A stretch of DNA of 64,000 nt from CAWAMR01 sp963783095 (lineage in GTDB: Bacteria; Planctomycetota; Planctomycetia; Gemmatales; Gemmataceae), in NCBI GenBank assembly GCA_963783095.1, contig CAWAMR010000004.1, positions 1-64,000 on the forward strand, written 5' to 3'. The position numbers and the translations under genes were made by a program. Under the pieces are notes generated by a model, which was not told the origin of the DNA, did no database searches, and saw only the letters and a program-made list of their open reading frames with translations. Of this stretch, positions 9,006 to 18,545 are shown one piece after another. Position 1 is the stretch's first letter, and every line of letters starts with the position of its first letter.

Positions 9006-10187
9006 ATGCCAGGGCCGCGATCCGCTCGTTGTACCTTCCCCGACGATTTTGTGCAAGAGGCGCTCGATAGCGTTTGCCGACGAACCCTCGCCGTTCAGGT
9101 CGTGCAACGCTTTCGCCTCGTATTGCTCCTTCATGAGCATCCTGACCTGCGAACCGAAGTCGCGGCCGATGCCGTCGGCCTGTCACTTCGGCAGGCGCGA
9201 CGTTGGCGAAGTCGATGGGCTGCTGGCGATTTCTCGATCGAAGATCTTCCTGGACGTCGGCGCAAGCCCGCTTTTTCCCCTCTGGATCAAGCGTTGATTC
9301 ACGCCATGGCCTGTGAAACGATCGCGCAAACCAAGGAACCGCTCAGCCGCCAATCGCTCGCCGACCTGGTGCGACGAAGCCAAAAGGTGTTGGACAAAAA
9401 AATCAGCCGCAGTACCGTGTGGCGGATGTTGCACGAGTCGGCAATCAAGCCGTGGCAGTATGAGCATTGGCTTTTTCCGAAGGATCCGCGTTTCGCCGAG
9501 AAGGCCGGGCCGATCCTCGATTTGTACGCGGGCCATTGGGAAGGCCAACCCTTGGGGCCGAAGGACTTTGTGCTGAGCATGGATGAAAAGACGAGCATCC
9601 AGGCCCGAGGGCGTACTCATGAGGAGATGCCGCCGGAACCGAATCAGACTCGTCGGATCGAATCGGAATATGACCGCAATGGTGCGTTGCAATACTTGGC
9701 AGCGTGGGATGTGCATCGTGGAATGATCATGGGACGATGCGCGCCGAAGACGGGGATCAAGCCGTTTGGTCTGTTGGTGGATCAGGTGTTGGAGCAAGAG
9801 CCGTACAAGGCCGCAACGCGGTTGTTTTTCATCGCGGATAATGGGTCGTCGCATCGAGGCGAGGCTTCGGTGCAGCGCATGCGTCAGCGTGACAACCGGA
9901 TCATCTTGGTGCATACGCCGATCCATGCGAGTTGGTTGAACCAGGTGGAGATCTACTTTTCGATCATCCAGAGGAAGGTGCTGACACCGAACGATTTTCC
10001 GATGTTGAAAGCGGTTCGGGTACGTTTGGCGCTGTATGAGGAATTGAGCAACCGCACGCCGCGACCGTTCAAGTGGAAGTTCACTCGACAGGATATGCTG
10101 GATTGGCTAAAACGTGCGTCGCCGCATTTTTTAGCAGCTTCTGCTGTGCAGGGAAAAGGAACGGGGCAACTCGGACGTTATTTGTAA
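9006..10187 (+). CDS. IS630-family DDE transposase
   Basis: The protein has 393 residues. It opens with a helix-turn-helix region (VGLSLRQARRWRSRW, about 58-72) and a second HTH (ISRSTVWRMLHES, about 132-145). The DDE catalytic core carries LSMDEKTSIQARGR (first Asp), RLFFIADNGSSHRG (second Asp) and HASWLNQVEIYFSI (Glu). The length and motif spacing are normal for the family. The inverted repeats lie about 100 nt upstream of the start and overlap the 3' end of the gene, so this is the only gene of the element. Upstream-frame alternatives lack motifs. Confidence 0.92.
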   Translation: MPGPRSARCTFPDDFVQEALDSVCRRTLAVQVVQRFRLVLLLHEHPDLRTEVAADAVGLSLRQARRWRSRWAAGDFSIEDLPGRRRKPAFSPLDQALIHAMACETIAQTKEPLSRQSLADLVRRSQKVLDKKISRSTVWRMLHESAIKPWQYEHWLFPKDPRFAEKAGPILDLYAGHWEGQPLGPKDFVLSMDEKTSIQARGRTHEEMPPEPNQTRRIESEYDRNGALQYLAAWDVHRGMIMGRCAPKTGIKPFGLLVDQVLEQEPYKAATRLFFIADNGSSHRGEASVQRMRQRDNRIILVHTPIHASWLNQVEIYFSIIQRKVLTPNDFPMLKAVRVRLALYEELSNRTPRPFKWKFTRQDMLDWLKRASPHFLAASAVQGKGTGQLGRYL

Positions 10188-10198
10188 AACGGACCACT
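10173..10198 (-). repeat. Right terminal inverted repeat of the IS630 element
   Basis: This is the complement of 8910-8935 with one mismatch. It overlaps the last codons of the transposase gene (GRYL, stop). Confidence 0.85.
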
Positions 10199-10203
10199 AA
10201 GCC

Positions 10204-10456
10204 CATGATTCGACGATTTTTGATGGAACACCTGGTCGGCGAGCGAAACCTCGCCCGGAACACGCAGCGGAGTTACCGTGACACTCTGCGGTTGCTGCTC
10301 CCGGCGATCGCTGGCTTCGCCCGCAAACCGATCGATCGCTTGGCCGTAACCGACATGTCGGCCGATCGTGTGCGGCAATTTCTGAACGAACTGGAGCAGA
10401 AGCGGGAATGCTCGATCTCCACTCGCAACCAGCGGTTGGCTGCCATTAACTCATGA
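10204..10456 (+). pseudogene. Tyrosine recombinase, N-terminal SAM-like domain only
   Basis: The frame from ATG at 10204 reads as the core-binding domain of an XerC/D-type or IS-associated tyrosine recombinase: FLMEHLVGERNLARNTQRSY, YRDTLRLLL, DMSADRVRQFLNEL, TRNQRLAAI. It stops at 84 residues, exactly where the catalytic domain would begin, and adjoins the M41-like fragment. It therefore lacks the R...HxxR...Y residues and cannot recombine. It may be the remains of the integrase of the element that left tRNA-like scars nearby, but that link is inference. Confidence 0.7.
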
Positions 10457-10886
10457 CGAGGTTGAGGATACAGGCGTGTTAGGCCATGCCATTGGTCCGC
10501 ATCCCGCCTATGGCTACGTTTACAATTCGGAACGTGAACGACAGAGTGCCATGAAAGATGAGTGCGTTGCGTGTTGTGCGGGCTTGGCATCCGAGCATGT
10601 CTTCTTTGCAGTCCCCCTGAACACAGACAACGAGAATGCACAAGGTGATTTTGACAATATCATGAAACTCGAAGGTTTAGGACTCCGAATTCCAGGAAAA
10701 TGCAACGGGTCTGTGGGTGATGAGATGACTTGGGGCTACATTGCCCGCTGTTTGAAGAACGCCAAAAAGCACGTGAAAAAGCATCGAGACGTAATTGATC
10801 GTCTCGCCAATGTATTGATCGAAAGACAAAGACTGAGTGCAGAGGAGGTGGGGGAACTGCTCTGCAATTGGTTCTCGGAGGACTAA
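10449..10886 (+). pseudogene. Small M41 (FtsH-type) peptidase-like protein, 5' end lost
   Basis: The open frame starts inside the integrase junction (LTHDEVEDTGVLGHA) and continues for about 145 residues. The layout recalls small M41-like zinc peptidases of bacteria and phages: an aromatic PAYGYV segment, a helix (MKDECVACCAGLASEHVFF) corresponding to the 'aGxaAe' helix, GDFDNIMKL, and the terminal HRDVIDRLANVLIERQRL. The HExxH motif would lie before the break and is missing. Family assignment is by pattern only; a phage-derived hypothetical protein is an alternative. Confidence 0.4.
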
Positions 10887-11148
10887 GCATGTGTGTCATG
10901 AATCCATCTATATAGACTCACACCGCAACGATCAAAGCACTCACCTTGAACCAGGCCATCCAAAAATGCAGATTGGAATTTGTGATTTGGCAATTCTGGG
11001 CAAAGGCCAGTAAAATCTCTCCGTCACGTTTCCCAAGGCAGATCGGCTCGTCCCATCAACCCGCAGAGGAATCAGCCGATTTAGTCCCATCAAACAGTAA
11101 GTGGTGCTGCATCTTGTTTGGAACCAACGCGGCAGAAGGATGTTACCT
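10887..11148. other. Intergenic stretch upstream of the DUF2007-like gene
   Basis: No supported gene. The open frames on both strands lack start sites and motifs. It probably contains the promoter of the 11149 gene. Confidence 0.35.
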
Positions 11149-11574
11149 ATGGCCGATCGCAATCCTCAGTGTGTATTCATCGCCCAGAATATGGCCCAAG
11201 CTGTTGTAGTCGCTAACTGGCTGAACAATAATGGCATTGCTGCTGAAGTCATGGATCTCATGACACTCGGAGGTTTGGAGGGGCTTACCCCCTATGCTCC
11301 GAATATCTCAACACGCGGAATCGAGATCTGGGTGGATAATCTGGATCAAATACCCCAAGCACGGGAACTCATCGCCCAGCACGAATCTTCCCATGCTGAA
11401 CAGGAAGCCCAACGGAAAAATCGAGGACCGTTGAAAGTGCGATGTGCCGAATGTGGAACCATATCCGAATTTCCAGGCCAGCAAGATGGAACGGTTCAGA
11501 GTTGTCCACACTGCAATGCTTATTTGGATGTGGAAGATGCTACCACAAAAAAAGATCAACCTAATGAGACTTGA
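11149..11574 (+). CDS. DUF2007-like signal-transducing domain with C-terminal zinc ribbon
   Basis: The start ATG at 11149 was chosen because AAGGA lies 10 nt upstream. The protein has 141 residues. Residues about 8-80 have the ferredoxin-like DUF2007 pattern (FIAQNMAQAVVVANWLNNNG, then IEIWVDNLDQIPQARELIAQH). A linker is followed by a rubredoxin-like zinc ribbon CAEC...CPHC (about 106-131). This domain pair is common in planctomycetes, with unknown function. A second DUF2007 gene lies at 43110-43343. Confidence 0.6.
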   Translation: MADRNPQCVFIAQNMAQAVVVANWLNNNGIAAEVMDLMTLGGLEGLTPYAPNISTRGIEIWVDNLDQIPQARELIAQHESSHAEQEAQRKNRGPLKVRCAECGTISEFPGQQDGTVQSCPHCNAYLDVEDATTKKDQPNET

Positions 11575-11783
11575 GTGTCCCGACCCGAAGTGGTTGCTGC
11601 TGATCCCAAATAAGCAAACCCGGACGGAGAAATGACGTGAACGAAGCACTCAAACAACGTCAGGCGCGAAAAAGCGAAAGCTAAACGCGGTCGGCTTTTG
11701 AAGGACTGCGAACCGTTCACTTTGCTTATAGCGGCGGATTACGTCGAGAAGATCGGGAGGTCAGTCCGATCCTCGGCGTAAGG

Positions 11784-12011
11784 TTGGCCTATTTGAAGTA
11801 CGCGAGCCAGGAGCAGATTGACGCGTTGAGGGGGCGGATTCCAAGCCGCGAAGTCAATATCCCGATTTACGACCGCGATCTCAGGCAGAACAGGCCGAGA
11901 AAGGTTGTGTGCTTTGATTTGAAGTTCTTGATGGGCATTCTTCAGTTCTTGGTGACGAGTCCGGGGAAGTACTACCGGGAGGTATGGGAGGGTTATGTCA
12001 ATCACCATTGA
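11784..12011 (+). CDS. Hypothetical 75-residue protein
   Basis: The frame is open from before 11784 and ends NHH at 12011. It contains an Arg/Tyr-rich segment (SREVNIPIYDRDLRQNR) and a hydrophobic stretch (LKFLMGILQFLV). No clear ribosome site was found, and the upstream frame is open back to about 11720, so the true start is unknown. It lies in a region full of gene fragments and may itself be one. No family recognised. Confidence 0.25.
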   Translation: MAYLKYASQEQIDALRGRIPSREVNIPIYDRDLRQNRPRKVVCFDLKFLMGILQFLVTSPGKYYREVWEGYVNHH

Positions 12012-12133
12012 TAGCTACCTCGTCCATGACGACGCCATCATCCGGTGCCGGATCGCGAATAGGTTGCCAAGCCAATAAAATGGGCGCGGTGTGCGATCTC
12101 TCGACAACGATCCCCGTTTGGTAAAAAAACGTC

Positions 12134-12247
12134 ATGGACCAGAATCGCTGCCCATTCTGTGGCCTGGAACAATCTCGCATCCATCTGGAAAACGAGTTCG
12201 CGGCTGCCTTGCCTGTTGGAGAAGGTCTTGAGGCACCTTGGTCCTGA
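12134..12247 (+). pseudogene. HIT-family nucleotide hydrolase, N-terminal fragment
   Basis: From ATG at 12134 the frame gives the HIT N-terminus CPFCGLEQSRIHLENEFAAA with the Cys-pair zinc motif and the conserved 'EN..A' strand. After about 25 residues it leaves the family (VGEGLEAPWS, stop). The HxHxH active site is missing. The next 340 bases hold no recognisable gene, only short open stretches on the minus strand such as one ending KAWFLVAKKVK near 12290. Confidence 0.55.
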
Positions 12248-12587
12248 TTGGCCGAAGTGTTTTGCTGCATGAAGAGATCGCTCATTTCACCTTCTTCGCC
12301 ACCAAGAACCACGCCTTCGGCCCGCCCTCGGAGAACGACAAGTCCTTCAGATCAGACTGAACCTCGAACCTCACCGGCTCGGCCTTCAGTCAACATCCAC
12401 CGCCGGAATAGCAGGTGGAAGCAGGTAGTCTCGCAAGGGCGACAAACGGGGTGCATGACGGTGTTTCTCCCGCCGAACACTTCGCTAATAAGCTGGCAGC
12501 GGGATGTCCGCGACCACTCGACGCGGAGGCTCGCCGCTCAACTTGCGCAATTCGTTCAGCCTTGCCTTTATCCTTATGCATCCTCAG

Positions 12588-13355
12588 CTAGCTTCCCACC
12601 GACAGAAGTCCTGAGTTCGTCGATGGGATCGGTCTCCCCGCAAGGTAGCCGGATAGATTCGGAGGCGTGGAGACAAACGAACAGATACGACGAAACCAAG
12701 AGTGAAGCATAAGTGCGATACTCCCGTGGTCTTGTTCAAACCAACAATAATCACCCGTGGGTTGTTTGTCGATCACCATGCCATCATTGGGGAAAACGAG
12801 TCCCCTCCGAAGCACAACACACATGTCAAACAGCGGTTGTTCGCGATTCTCGTCGCGGCAAAACTCCTCCAAATGCCTGTTTATCGTTGGGATAGTGAGA
12901 CCGCCGAAGGCAAAGATGTAGTTGAACATTCGGACGGGGGCATTGAAAGAGATACCTCCTTCATTGCGGAGATATTGAAACTTCCGCCATGCCTGGATCG
13001 CATTCAGCGAATTGAAGAGATGGCGCTTGTCGAGGCTTGACTTCACTTCCACAGTGGCTAACACTGCCTCGCAGGGAAGAAGATACTTGTCCCCACCGAC
13101 CCGAAAACTCGGTACGTCGTCTCGGACAAGTGCCGCATCTACCTGTCTTCGGCGTTCTTGGCTTGCTTGCGTCAGGGTGTGATCGATGATCTCTCCCGTA
13201 AAAACTCGTAGTCGCGGCGATAGATTATCTTGCAGGAAGTCCTTGATAAAACACTCACGCGCCCCTCCTAAATTATCGGGGTGATCCAAGACCCCTGCCT
13301 TGCGAGCCTTTGCTTCAAGCTCATCCTCCAGTCGATTGCTGTACTCGAATAACAA
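12588..13355 (-). CDS. DUF6602-type protein, possible PD-(D/E)xK nuclease
   Basis: The start codon is taken as TTG at 13355 because a perfect AGGAGG lies 7 nt upstream; the frame is open beyond, but without a site. The protein has 255 residues. After an N-terminal helix (YSNRLEDELEAKARKAG) come ARECFIKDFLQDNLS, GEIIDH and the core RRQVDAALVRDD with LATVEVKSSL. The D...E-x-K arrangement is the PD-(D/E)xK nuclease signature and fits the DUF6602 family. The C-terminal 25 residues look unlike the rest. Its role is unknown; nuclease activity is an inference. It sits between an ISKra4-like remnant and gene scraps, suggesting an acquired segment. Confidence 0.6.
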   Translation of the reverse strand: MLFEYSNRLEDELEAKARKAGVLDHPDNLGGARECFIKDFLQDNLSPRLRVFTGEIIDHTLTQASQERRRQVDAALVRDDVPSFRVGGDKYLLPCEAVLATVEVKSSLDKRHLFNSLNAIQAWRKFQYLRNEGGISFNAPVRMFNYIFAFGGLTIPTINRHLEEFCRDENREQPLFDMCVVLRRGLVFPNDGMVIDKQPTGDYCWFEQDHGSIALMLHSWFRRICSFVSTPPNLSGYLAGRPIPSTNSGLLSVGS

Positions 13356-13392
13356 TGAACATCCTCCTGGGTGGAATCTCTCTGGTGCCTGA

Positions 13393-13690
13393 TTATGCCG
13401 CCCGTTTTGCGATCTTTTGGCCTGCACCTGCTTTACCCCCCATTATACGAGGTTGTTCTGTCCTTATCTGCGGCTGCTTACGAGCCTTCAGCACTCGCGC
13501 GTACGCCGCTTCCCAAACACCGCTGAGTTGCAGAACTCGGAACACCAAAATCGTTTGCGCCCCTGCTTTTTTCCAGCGCATGCCACTGAGCTTCAGACGC
13601 TGCGTGTAGACCGTCTTGCACGCCGCTTCTGTCACCCCGCTGCCCCGAGACTTTTCGCGCACCAGAAAGATTCCACCCTTGTAATGACTA
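13393..13690 (-). pseudogene. ISKra4-type transposase, C-terminal fragment
   Basis: The minus frame reads SRGSGVTEAACKTVYTQRLK, SGMRWKKAGAQTILVFRVL and LSGVWEAAYARVL, which is the conserved end of ISKra4-group (and related) transposases, where the final catalytic Glu lies in GSGVxEAxCK. Upstream, about codon 30, it leaves the family near 13690. The Lys/Arg-rich tail reaches the stop at 13393. No inverted repeats were identified. Confidence 0.65.
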
Positions 13691-14007
13691 CGATTATCCC
13701 TAGATTTGAACAGTTCTGCCCAGATCATCCAGTTATTGAGTATTTGAATGATCTTCAAGGACATTTACAAGGTGTTTACAACGTCCCTGTAACAATCCAG
13801 GACACACCCGGTAACTGTCAATTCTGGAGCACTGTTGCTTGGACTATCGTTAGGTCATGTTGCCAAATTTACGGTTGTCTCGCGGACAATCCCGAAGATT
13901 AGACACCTACGAGCTTGCCGCGTGGCGACGGCCCGCCGCCAGAGTTCGAGGACTACATCTTGACCGACACCGCCGATGACTTGCACGGGCCGTCGCCACT
14001 AGCCCCC

Positions 14008-14432
14008 CCCACGCCCTCGCGGCCGAGTTTGGGGGGCGATCCCAGCCGAGCCTCAACAGCATCGGCAATTTGATCCTGCACCTATGTGGCAACCTGCGTC
14101 AATGGATCATGGCTGGCGTCGGCGGGGCATCAGACCTTCGCAATCGACCTGTCGAGTTTGCCGAACGTGGGCCGATCCCGAACCCGGAGTTATTGCGTAG
14201 GCTCGAAGCGGTCGTCAAGGAAGCCAAGCACATCCTGGCAGGTATCGATGCCCGGCAGCTTGTGGAAGTCCGACGCATTCAAGGGTTCGATGTGACTGGG
14301 GCGGCAGCGAGCTTCGACAGCGTTCCGCATTTCCGGGGCCACACGCAGGAGATCGTCCACATGACCTCGTTGCAGTTGGGAGATGCGTACAAGTTTGCCT
14401 GGACGCCAACCACACCGGAAGAAGGCACCTGA
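14008..14432 (+). pseudogene. DinB/DUF1572-like protein, 5' end lost
   Basis: The frame reads QPSLNSIGNLILHLCGNLRQ, then DLRNRPVEFAERGPIP, AGIDARQLVEVRRIQGFDVT, and SVPHFRGHTQEIVHMTSLQL, ending TPTTPEEGT. These are the second to fourth helices of the DUF1572 branch of the DinB superfamily, including the conserved histidines that bind metal. The first helix is missing or out of frame; a run of eight C lies at 14004-14011. The stop codon sits exactly at the edge of repeat copy A. Confidence 0.65.
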
Positions 14433-14965
14433 GCGGACCATCTCTCATACCGATCAACACGTGAATATTTTCGCTCGCCGATGATGTCATGATGTTGAAT
14501 CCCTGGAGGTAATGGCCAAGACCGACCGCGCATACATAATCGAATGTGAAGGATGCAAACCATAACTACGCGACGTTCAGCGCTTGAAAGCGATCGCGCT
14601 CATTCTGCTTCTCTCTTTGCGTCGGTATATGCGAATTGCTGACCTGCATTGTTTGCACTTGGTCGATCCCGTCTCCGCAATTCTCGGGCCAGAGGTCTCT
14701 TTTTTTTGCCCGGAATAATTCTTCCGGGCCAAAACACGGTTGCATTGCGCTGACAATCGAGTCCAACGGTGGCATTTATGCACATCGCGCGGTTGCGGTA
14801 TTGCCGATGTGTGGAATCAGTGTTTGTGATTGCTTCTCTCAACAAGTTCTTAAGCAAAAGAATTGCTGAAAACATCTTGGAAACATTCAAAAAGCCTGCC
14901 CCTCGCCCTCTGAAGTACGATTCTTGCGAGCAGCTTTTGGATTCGGGAAGGGTTGCGGCTTTGCC
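14429..14965. repeat. Dispersed repeat copy A (deleted version of 57553-58312)
   Basis: About 540 bp are clearly similar to 57553-58312, beginning with the shared CTGAGCGGACCATCTCTCAT and including the start of a receiver-like gene read leftward (MTSSASENIHVLIGMRDG, truncated) and a GCCCGGAA/TTCCGGGC hairpin (14708-14729). Compared with copy B it lacks about 220 bp, removing nearly all of the 83-residue gene at 57701-57952: only its ATG and last codons remain, joined to give an 8-codon frame. No intact gene is seen in this copy. Confidence 0.8.
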
Positions 14966-15008
14966 GCGTTGTGATCCAGGTAGAAATTGACGGGAGAGCA
15001 CGGACTCG

Positions 15009-15245
15009 TCATTCACCCACCCTCACCTGAAGGGTCACCTTGTTCGCTCCCGGGCCGTTGTTCGTGACGACGATCTTGAACGTCCCATCCTTAAAGGGAG
15101 CCAACTTCACGAGGCTCTTCGGGCTAGGGCTGGTATCTTTGGCTTCGAAATACTCGCCTTTGGCACCCCGGATCGAAGCCGACACTGTTCCTTCGGGAGG
15201 GTATTCCCCTTCCCGAGGATACCAATTGCGCAAGTCCCATGCCAT
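15009..15245 (-). CDS. Small hypothetical protein after kdpC
   Basis: A 78-residue protein whose ATG lies 5 nt after the kdpC stop, so it is probably translated by coupling in the kdp operon. Sequence landmarks are MAWDLRNWYPREGEYPPEGT, then a beta-rich C-terminus (GTFKIVVTNNGPGANKVTLQ). There is no signal peptide and no family recognised. Unlike the kdp genes before it, its frame is intact. Confidence 0.5.
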   Translation of the reverse strand: MAWDLRNWYPREGEYPPEGTVSASIRGAKGEYFEAKDTSPSPKSLVKLAPFKDGTFKIVVTNNGPGANKVTLQVRVGE

Positions 15246-15249
15246 TATG

Positions 15250-16275
15250 CTACTTGAATCGATTGCGCAGAGTCAGGTTGACTTCTAGAACGTTAATCAG
15301 ATCTGTGCCAACAAGGCCGCCGAGGGGAGTGTCGCTTTTTTCGCGAAGCAAGTCCTCGATCTCGGTGCGAACTTCCTCCGGATTGCGATTCGTTTTCTCG
15401 GCCCACTTCGCCGCCACTCGATCCAGCTGGTAGAGGGCGTTCTTCAAGGTGATGTGCGGGTCCAACCCCGACCCGGAAGCCATGATCATGTCAGCTGGCA
15501 CCGGTTCCAGATCAGCTTCGGCGATGCTCTTGCCGCCACATATCAAAGAAGATTCCTTGGATGTCTTTGCCCTTATTTACCGGCTCGATGCGTTTCTCGG
15601 TCTTGCCCTCGGCGAACGTCTGGTCGACTGAACCGGGGAATGTGCCCGGGTGGTCGGATGAATAACTCGTGAAGAACGGCACCGCGAGGTCTTCCGGTTT
15701 TGGCTTGGGCGTTCGCGGGTTCTTCTCGATCCACGCGGCCATCTCGATCGGGTGGTCCGTTTGCCAGGCGGCAACGTATTCGCTGTTGAGCGGGTCGGCC
15801 TTTACCCAGTTGACTGCCAGGGTGGGATGTCGCCTTTGCCCATTGCGCCACGATGCCGGGTTGGCCACGGAACTGGTTCTCTTGAAACCAGGCCTCGATG
15901 TCCGACCGTATCAGCTGCCCTTTACTTACACCGCTGCGGTATTTCACAATCGGGCCAAGTTGCCGGGCCACGCGATCCCGCAACAAGTAATTGTTCGCCC
16001 CCCAATTGCTCGCGCCGGAAGCTGCGGCATTGTACGACGCCGCCGAAGGACGAGGCTGGAAATACTCCTCGCCGGTGAAGGGTTGGGCGATTAGTCGAGA
16101 ACCAACCGCATCCTTTTCTGAGGTAGTCAACCGGCCATTCTTATCGACAAGCCCACCCCTGCGCGTTGCTGGGAAACACCGTCCGACCGATGCCCCACAA
16201 GATCAGCGGATACATCACGGTGCAAAGGGCCAGCGTGAACAGGAGCAGCCACAAATTCGCATGGAGATGACGCAT
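15250..16275 (-). pseudogene. kdpC: Potassium-transporting ATPase subunit C, several frameshifts
   Basis: KdpC is the single-pass subunit that holds the KdpFABC potassium pump together. ATG at 16275 begins MRHLHANLWLLLFTLALCTV, the membrane helix. Downstream, in changing frames, come the insert region ARPSAASYNAAASGASNWG-like (QPRPSAASYNAAASGASNWG near 16050) and the C-terminal signature MIMASGSGLDPHITLKNALY with VNLTLR before the stop at 15250. Frame changes occur near 16130, 15870 and 15550. The protein would be about 340 residues, longer than in E. coli, as is common in planctomycetes. Confidence 0.75.
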
Positions 16276-16311
16276 GATAGTTTTTCCGTTTCCATTACCT
16301 GGAGTGTGTTT

Positions 16312-18488
16312 TCACTGAATAAGACCCAGGGCAACGAGCAGCAGGTCGATAAGCTTGATCCCGACAAACGGCACGATCACGCCACCCAGCCCCCAGATCA
16401 GCAGATTGCGGCGCAACAGCGCATCGGCACCACGGGCCGGTATCGGACCCCCTTGAGGGCGATCGGAATCAAAAGCGGGATGATGATCGCGTTGAAGATC
16501 ACTGCGGACAGGATGGCCGAGGTCGCCGAGTGCAAGTCCATGATGTCGATTACTTTCAGCCACGGGAGATTCGCGGCGAACATGGCAGGCACAATGGCAA
16601 AATACTTCGCCAGGTCATTGGCCAGGGAGAAAGTCGTCAAGGCCCCCCGAGTCATGAGGAGTTGCTTGCCCATTTCCACGACCTCAATGATCTTAGTAGG
16701 ATCGCTCTCCAGATCCACCATGTTGCCGGCCTCCTTGGCCGCCTGCGTACCCGAGTTCATGGCGACCCCAACGTCCGCCTGAGCCAGCGCGGGGGCATCA
16801 TTGGTGCCGTCGCCCACCATGGCCACCAGCTTGCCCTTTGCTTGCTCTTGACGGATGTAGTTCAGCTTGGCCTCGGGCGTGGCCTGGGCGACGTAGTCGT
16901 CCAGGCCGGCCTGCTCCGTGATAGCTTTGGCCGTCAGCGGGTTGTCACCGGTAACCATGACGGTGCGCACGCCCATGCGCCGCAGCCGTTCCAAGCCGGT
17001 CCCGGATATTCGGTTTCAGGACGTCTTCGAGCACCACCAGGCCTGCGATCCGGTTGCCTTCACAGACCAGTAGCGGTGTCGCTCCCCGCGCACAGACCGC
17101 CTCGACCTGCTTCGCCGATCCCTGCGGGGATCGTCCCATCTGCCTTCCGAACGAATTCGATCACTGCCTCGACAGCACCCTTGCGCAGTTTCCGGCCGTC
17201 GGGCAGGTCGATGCCGCTCATGCGAGTTTGGGCGGTAAAAGCCACGAAAACAGAGCCTGCGAGCACGGACTGGTGAGGTGGACGTTCGACGTGTCCGATG
17301 ATGCTTTGGAACAGGGCGACGATACTTTGCCCTCAGGAGTCTGGTCGGCGACCGAAGCCAGAGCGGCCAATCTGCCCAGATTCGGCTCCGTGTATCCGCC
17401 CAACGGGATGAACTGGGTGGCCTTTCGGTTTCCCACTGTGATCGTCCCGGTCTTATCCAGGAGTATAGTGTCGATATCGCCGGCTGCTTCGATCGCTTTG
17501 CCGCTCTTTGCCATGAGGTTGGCCCGCAGAGCGCGGTCCATGCCGGCGATGCCGATGGCGGCCAGCAAACCGCCAATGGTCGTGGGAATGAGGCAGACGA
17601 GCAGAGCGACCAGCGTCGGCACGTCCGTGCCCAGGCTTTTCACCGGTTCCCCAATATCCCAGTAATCCGTCATGTATTCTTCGGTGTACTGGGCCATCGG
17701 CCAGCAGGGCAGCCGTGACGAGCAAGAAGATCAGCGTGAATGCCGACAAAATCAGCGCCAGGGCGATCTCGTTCGGCGTGCGCTGGCGGTGGGCTCCCTC
17801 GACGAGACCAATCATCCGATCCAGGAAGGAGTTGCCCTGGTCCGCGGTGATCTCGACGACGATACGATCCGAAAGAACATGAGTGCCGCCGGTGACGCCG
17901 GAGCGATCGCCGCCGGCCTCGCGAATCACGGGCGTCGATTCCCCGGTAATGGCCGACTCATCTACCGAGGCTACGCCTTCAATGATCTCGCCGTCGCCGG
18001 GAATGGTCTGGCCGGCGATGACCACCACCCGGTCGCCGGCTTCAGGTCGGTCGAGACAGTTTCCTCGATTTCGCCGTTGTCGCGGAGGCGAGACGCCGGG
18101 GTTTCACGCCGCGTCTTGCGCAGGGCGTCCGCCTGAGCCTTGCCGCGGGCCTCGGCCAGCGCCGATGCGAAGTTGGCGAACCAGACGGTCAAAAACAAGC
18201 CAGACATCCAGGGCAACCAGATAAGGTCGAGAGCGCCTGGCTCTCGTACCCGAAACAGGCCGCGATAATGAAGAGCAGCGTCAGACACGGCCCCGACCTC
18301 GACCACGAACATCACCGGGTTTTTCCACTGAATGTCGGGCCGGAACATGAGGAACGCTTGCTTCAGCGCTGCTACCAACAGGTCGCGGAGCAAACAGGCT
18401 GTGACGCCTGCTGGCCCGGCGTTCCTCCTTCAGCTGCTCGATCAAAGAGGCTGGCCCTTCGGGTGGCGGACTGTTCTGCTCGTGACAT
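16312..18488 (-). pseudogene. kdpB: Potassium-transporting P-type ATPase subunit B, many frameshifts
   Basis: The start is ATG at 18488 (MSRAEQSATRRASLFDQLKE) with GAGAGG upstream. The catalytic landmarks are all present but in different frames: NPVMFVVEVGA, IPGDGEIIEGVASVDESAIT, SAITGES, the phosphorylation site LLDKTGTITVGN (near 17450), MVTGDNPLTAKAITEQAG, and MVGDGTNDAPALAQADVGVA, then the final membrane helices ending LLVALGLIQ. At least six frame changes occur over 2.2 kb. Conservation between breaks is high, so the lesions are recent or are sequencing errors. Confidence 0.85.
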
Positions 18489-18545
18489 CGGACCTCTCGC
18501 TCCGGCATAAGTGCCCGTCAGCGGATCGTAGTCGGGGACGAGGAC

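Larger units (their letters stand above)
8908..10201 (+). mobile_element. IS630-family insertion sequence, apparently complete
   Basis: A single intact transposase gene is bounded by 26-bp near-perfect inverted repeats (one mismatch). TA(A) is present at both outer edges, agreeing with the TA target duplication of this family. It has inserted just downstream of the sigma/anti-sigma locus and next to a truncated integrase gene. The almost identical ends and intact gene point to recent arrival. Confidence 0.85.

Noticed and set aside
9183..9926. 247-residue minus-strand frame opposite the transposase
   Set aside because: No motifs; the DDE transposase on the plus strand explains the open frame.
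13684..13902. Frame starting MTTIIPRFEQ after the ISKra4-like fragment
   Set aside because: No ribosome site and no family; could be a gene fragment, but cannot be supported.
14708..14729. GCCCGGAA/TTCCGGGC hairpin as an intrinsic terminator
   Set aside because: The T run precedes the stem on the plus strand and A residues follow it, so neither strand gives a stem followed by T.
15991..17276. Long plus-strand open frames across the kdp genes
   Set aside because: They are opposite clear KdpB and KdpC motifs and have no motifs of their own.
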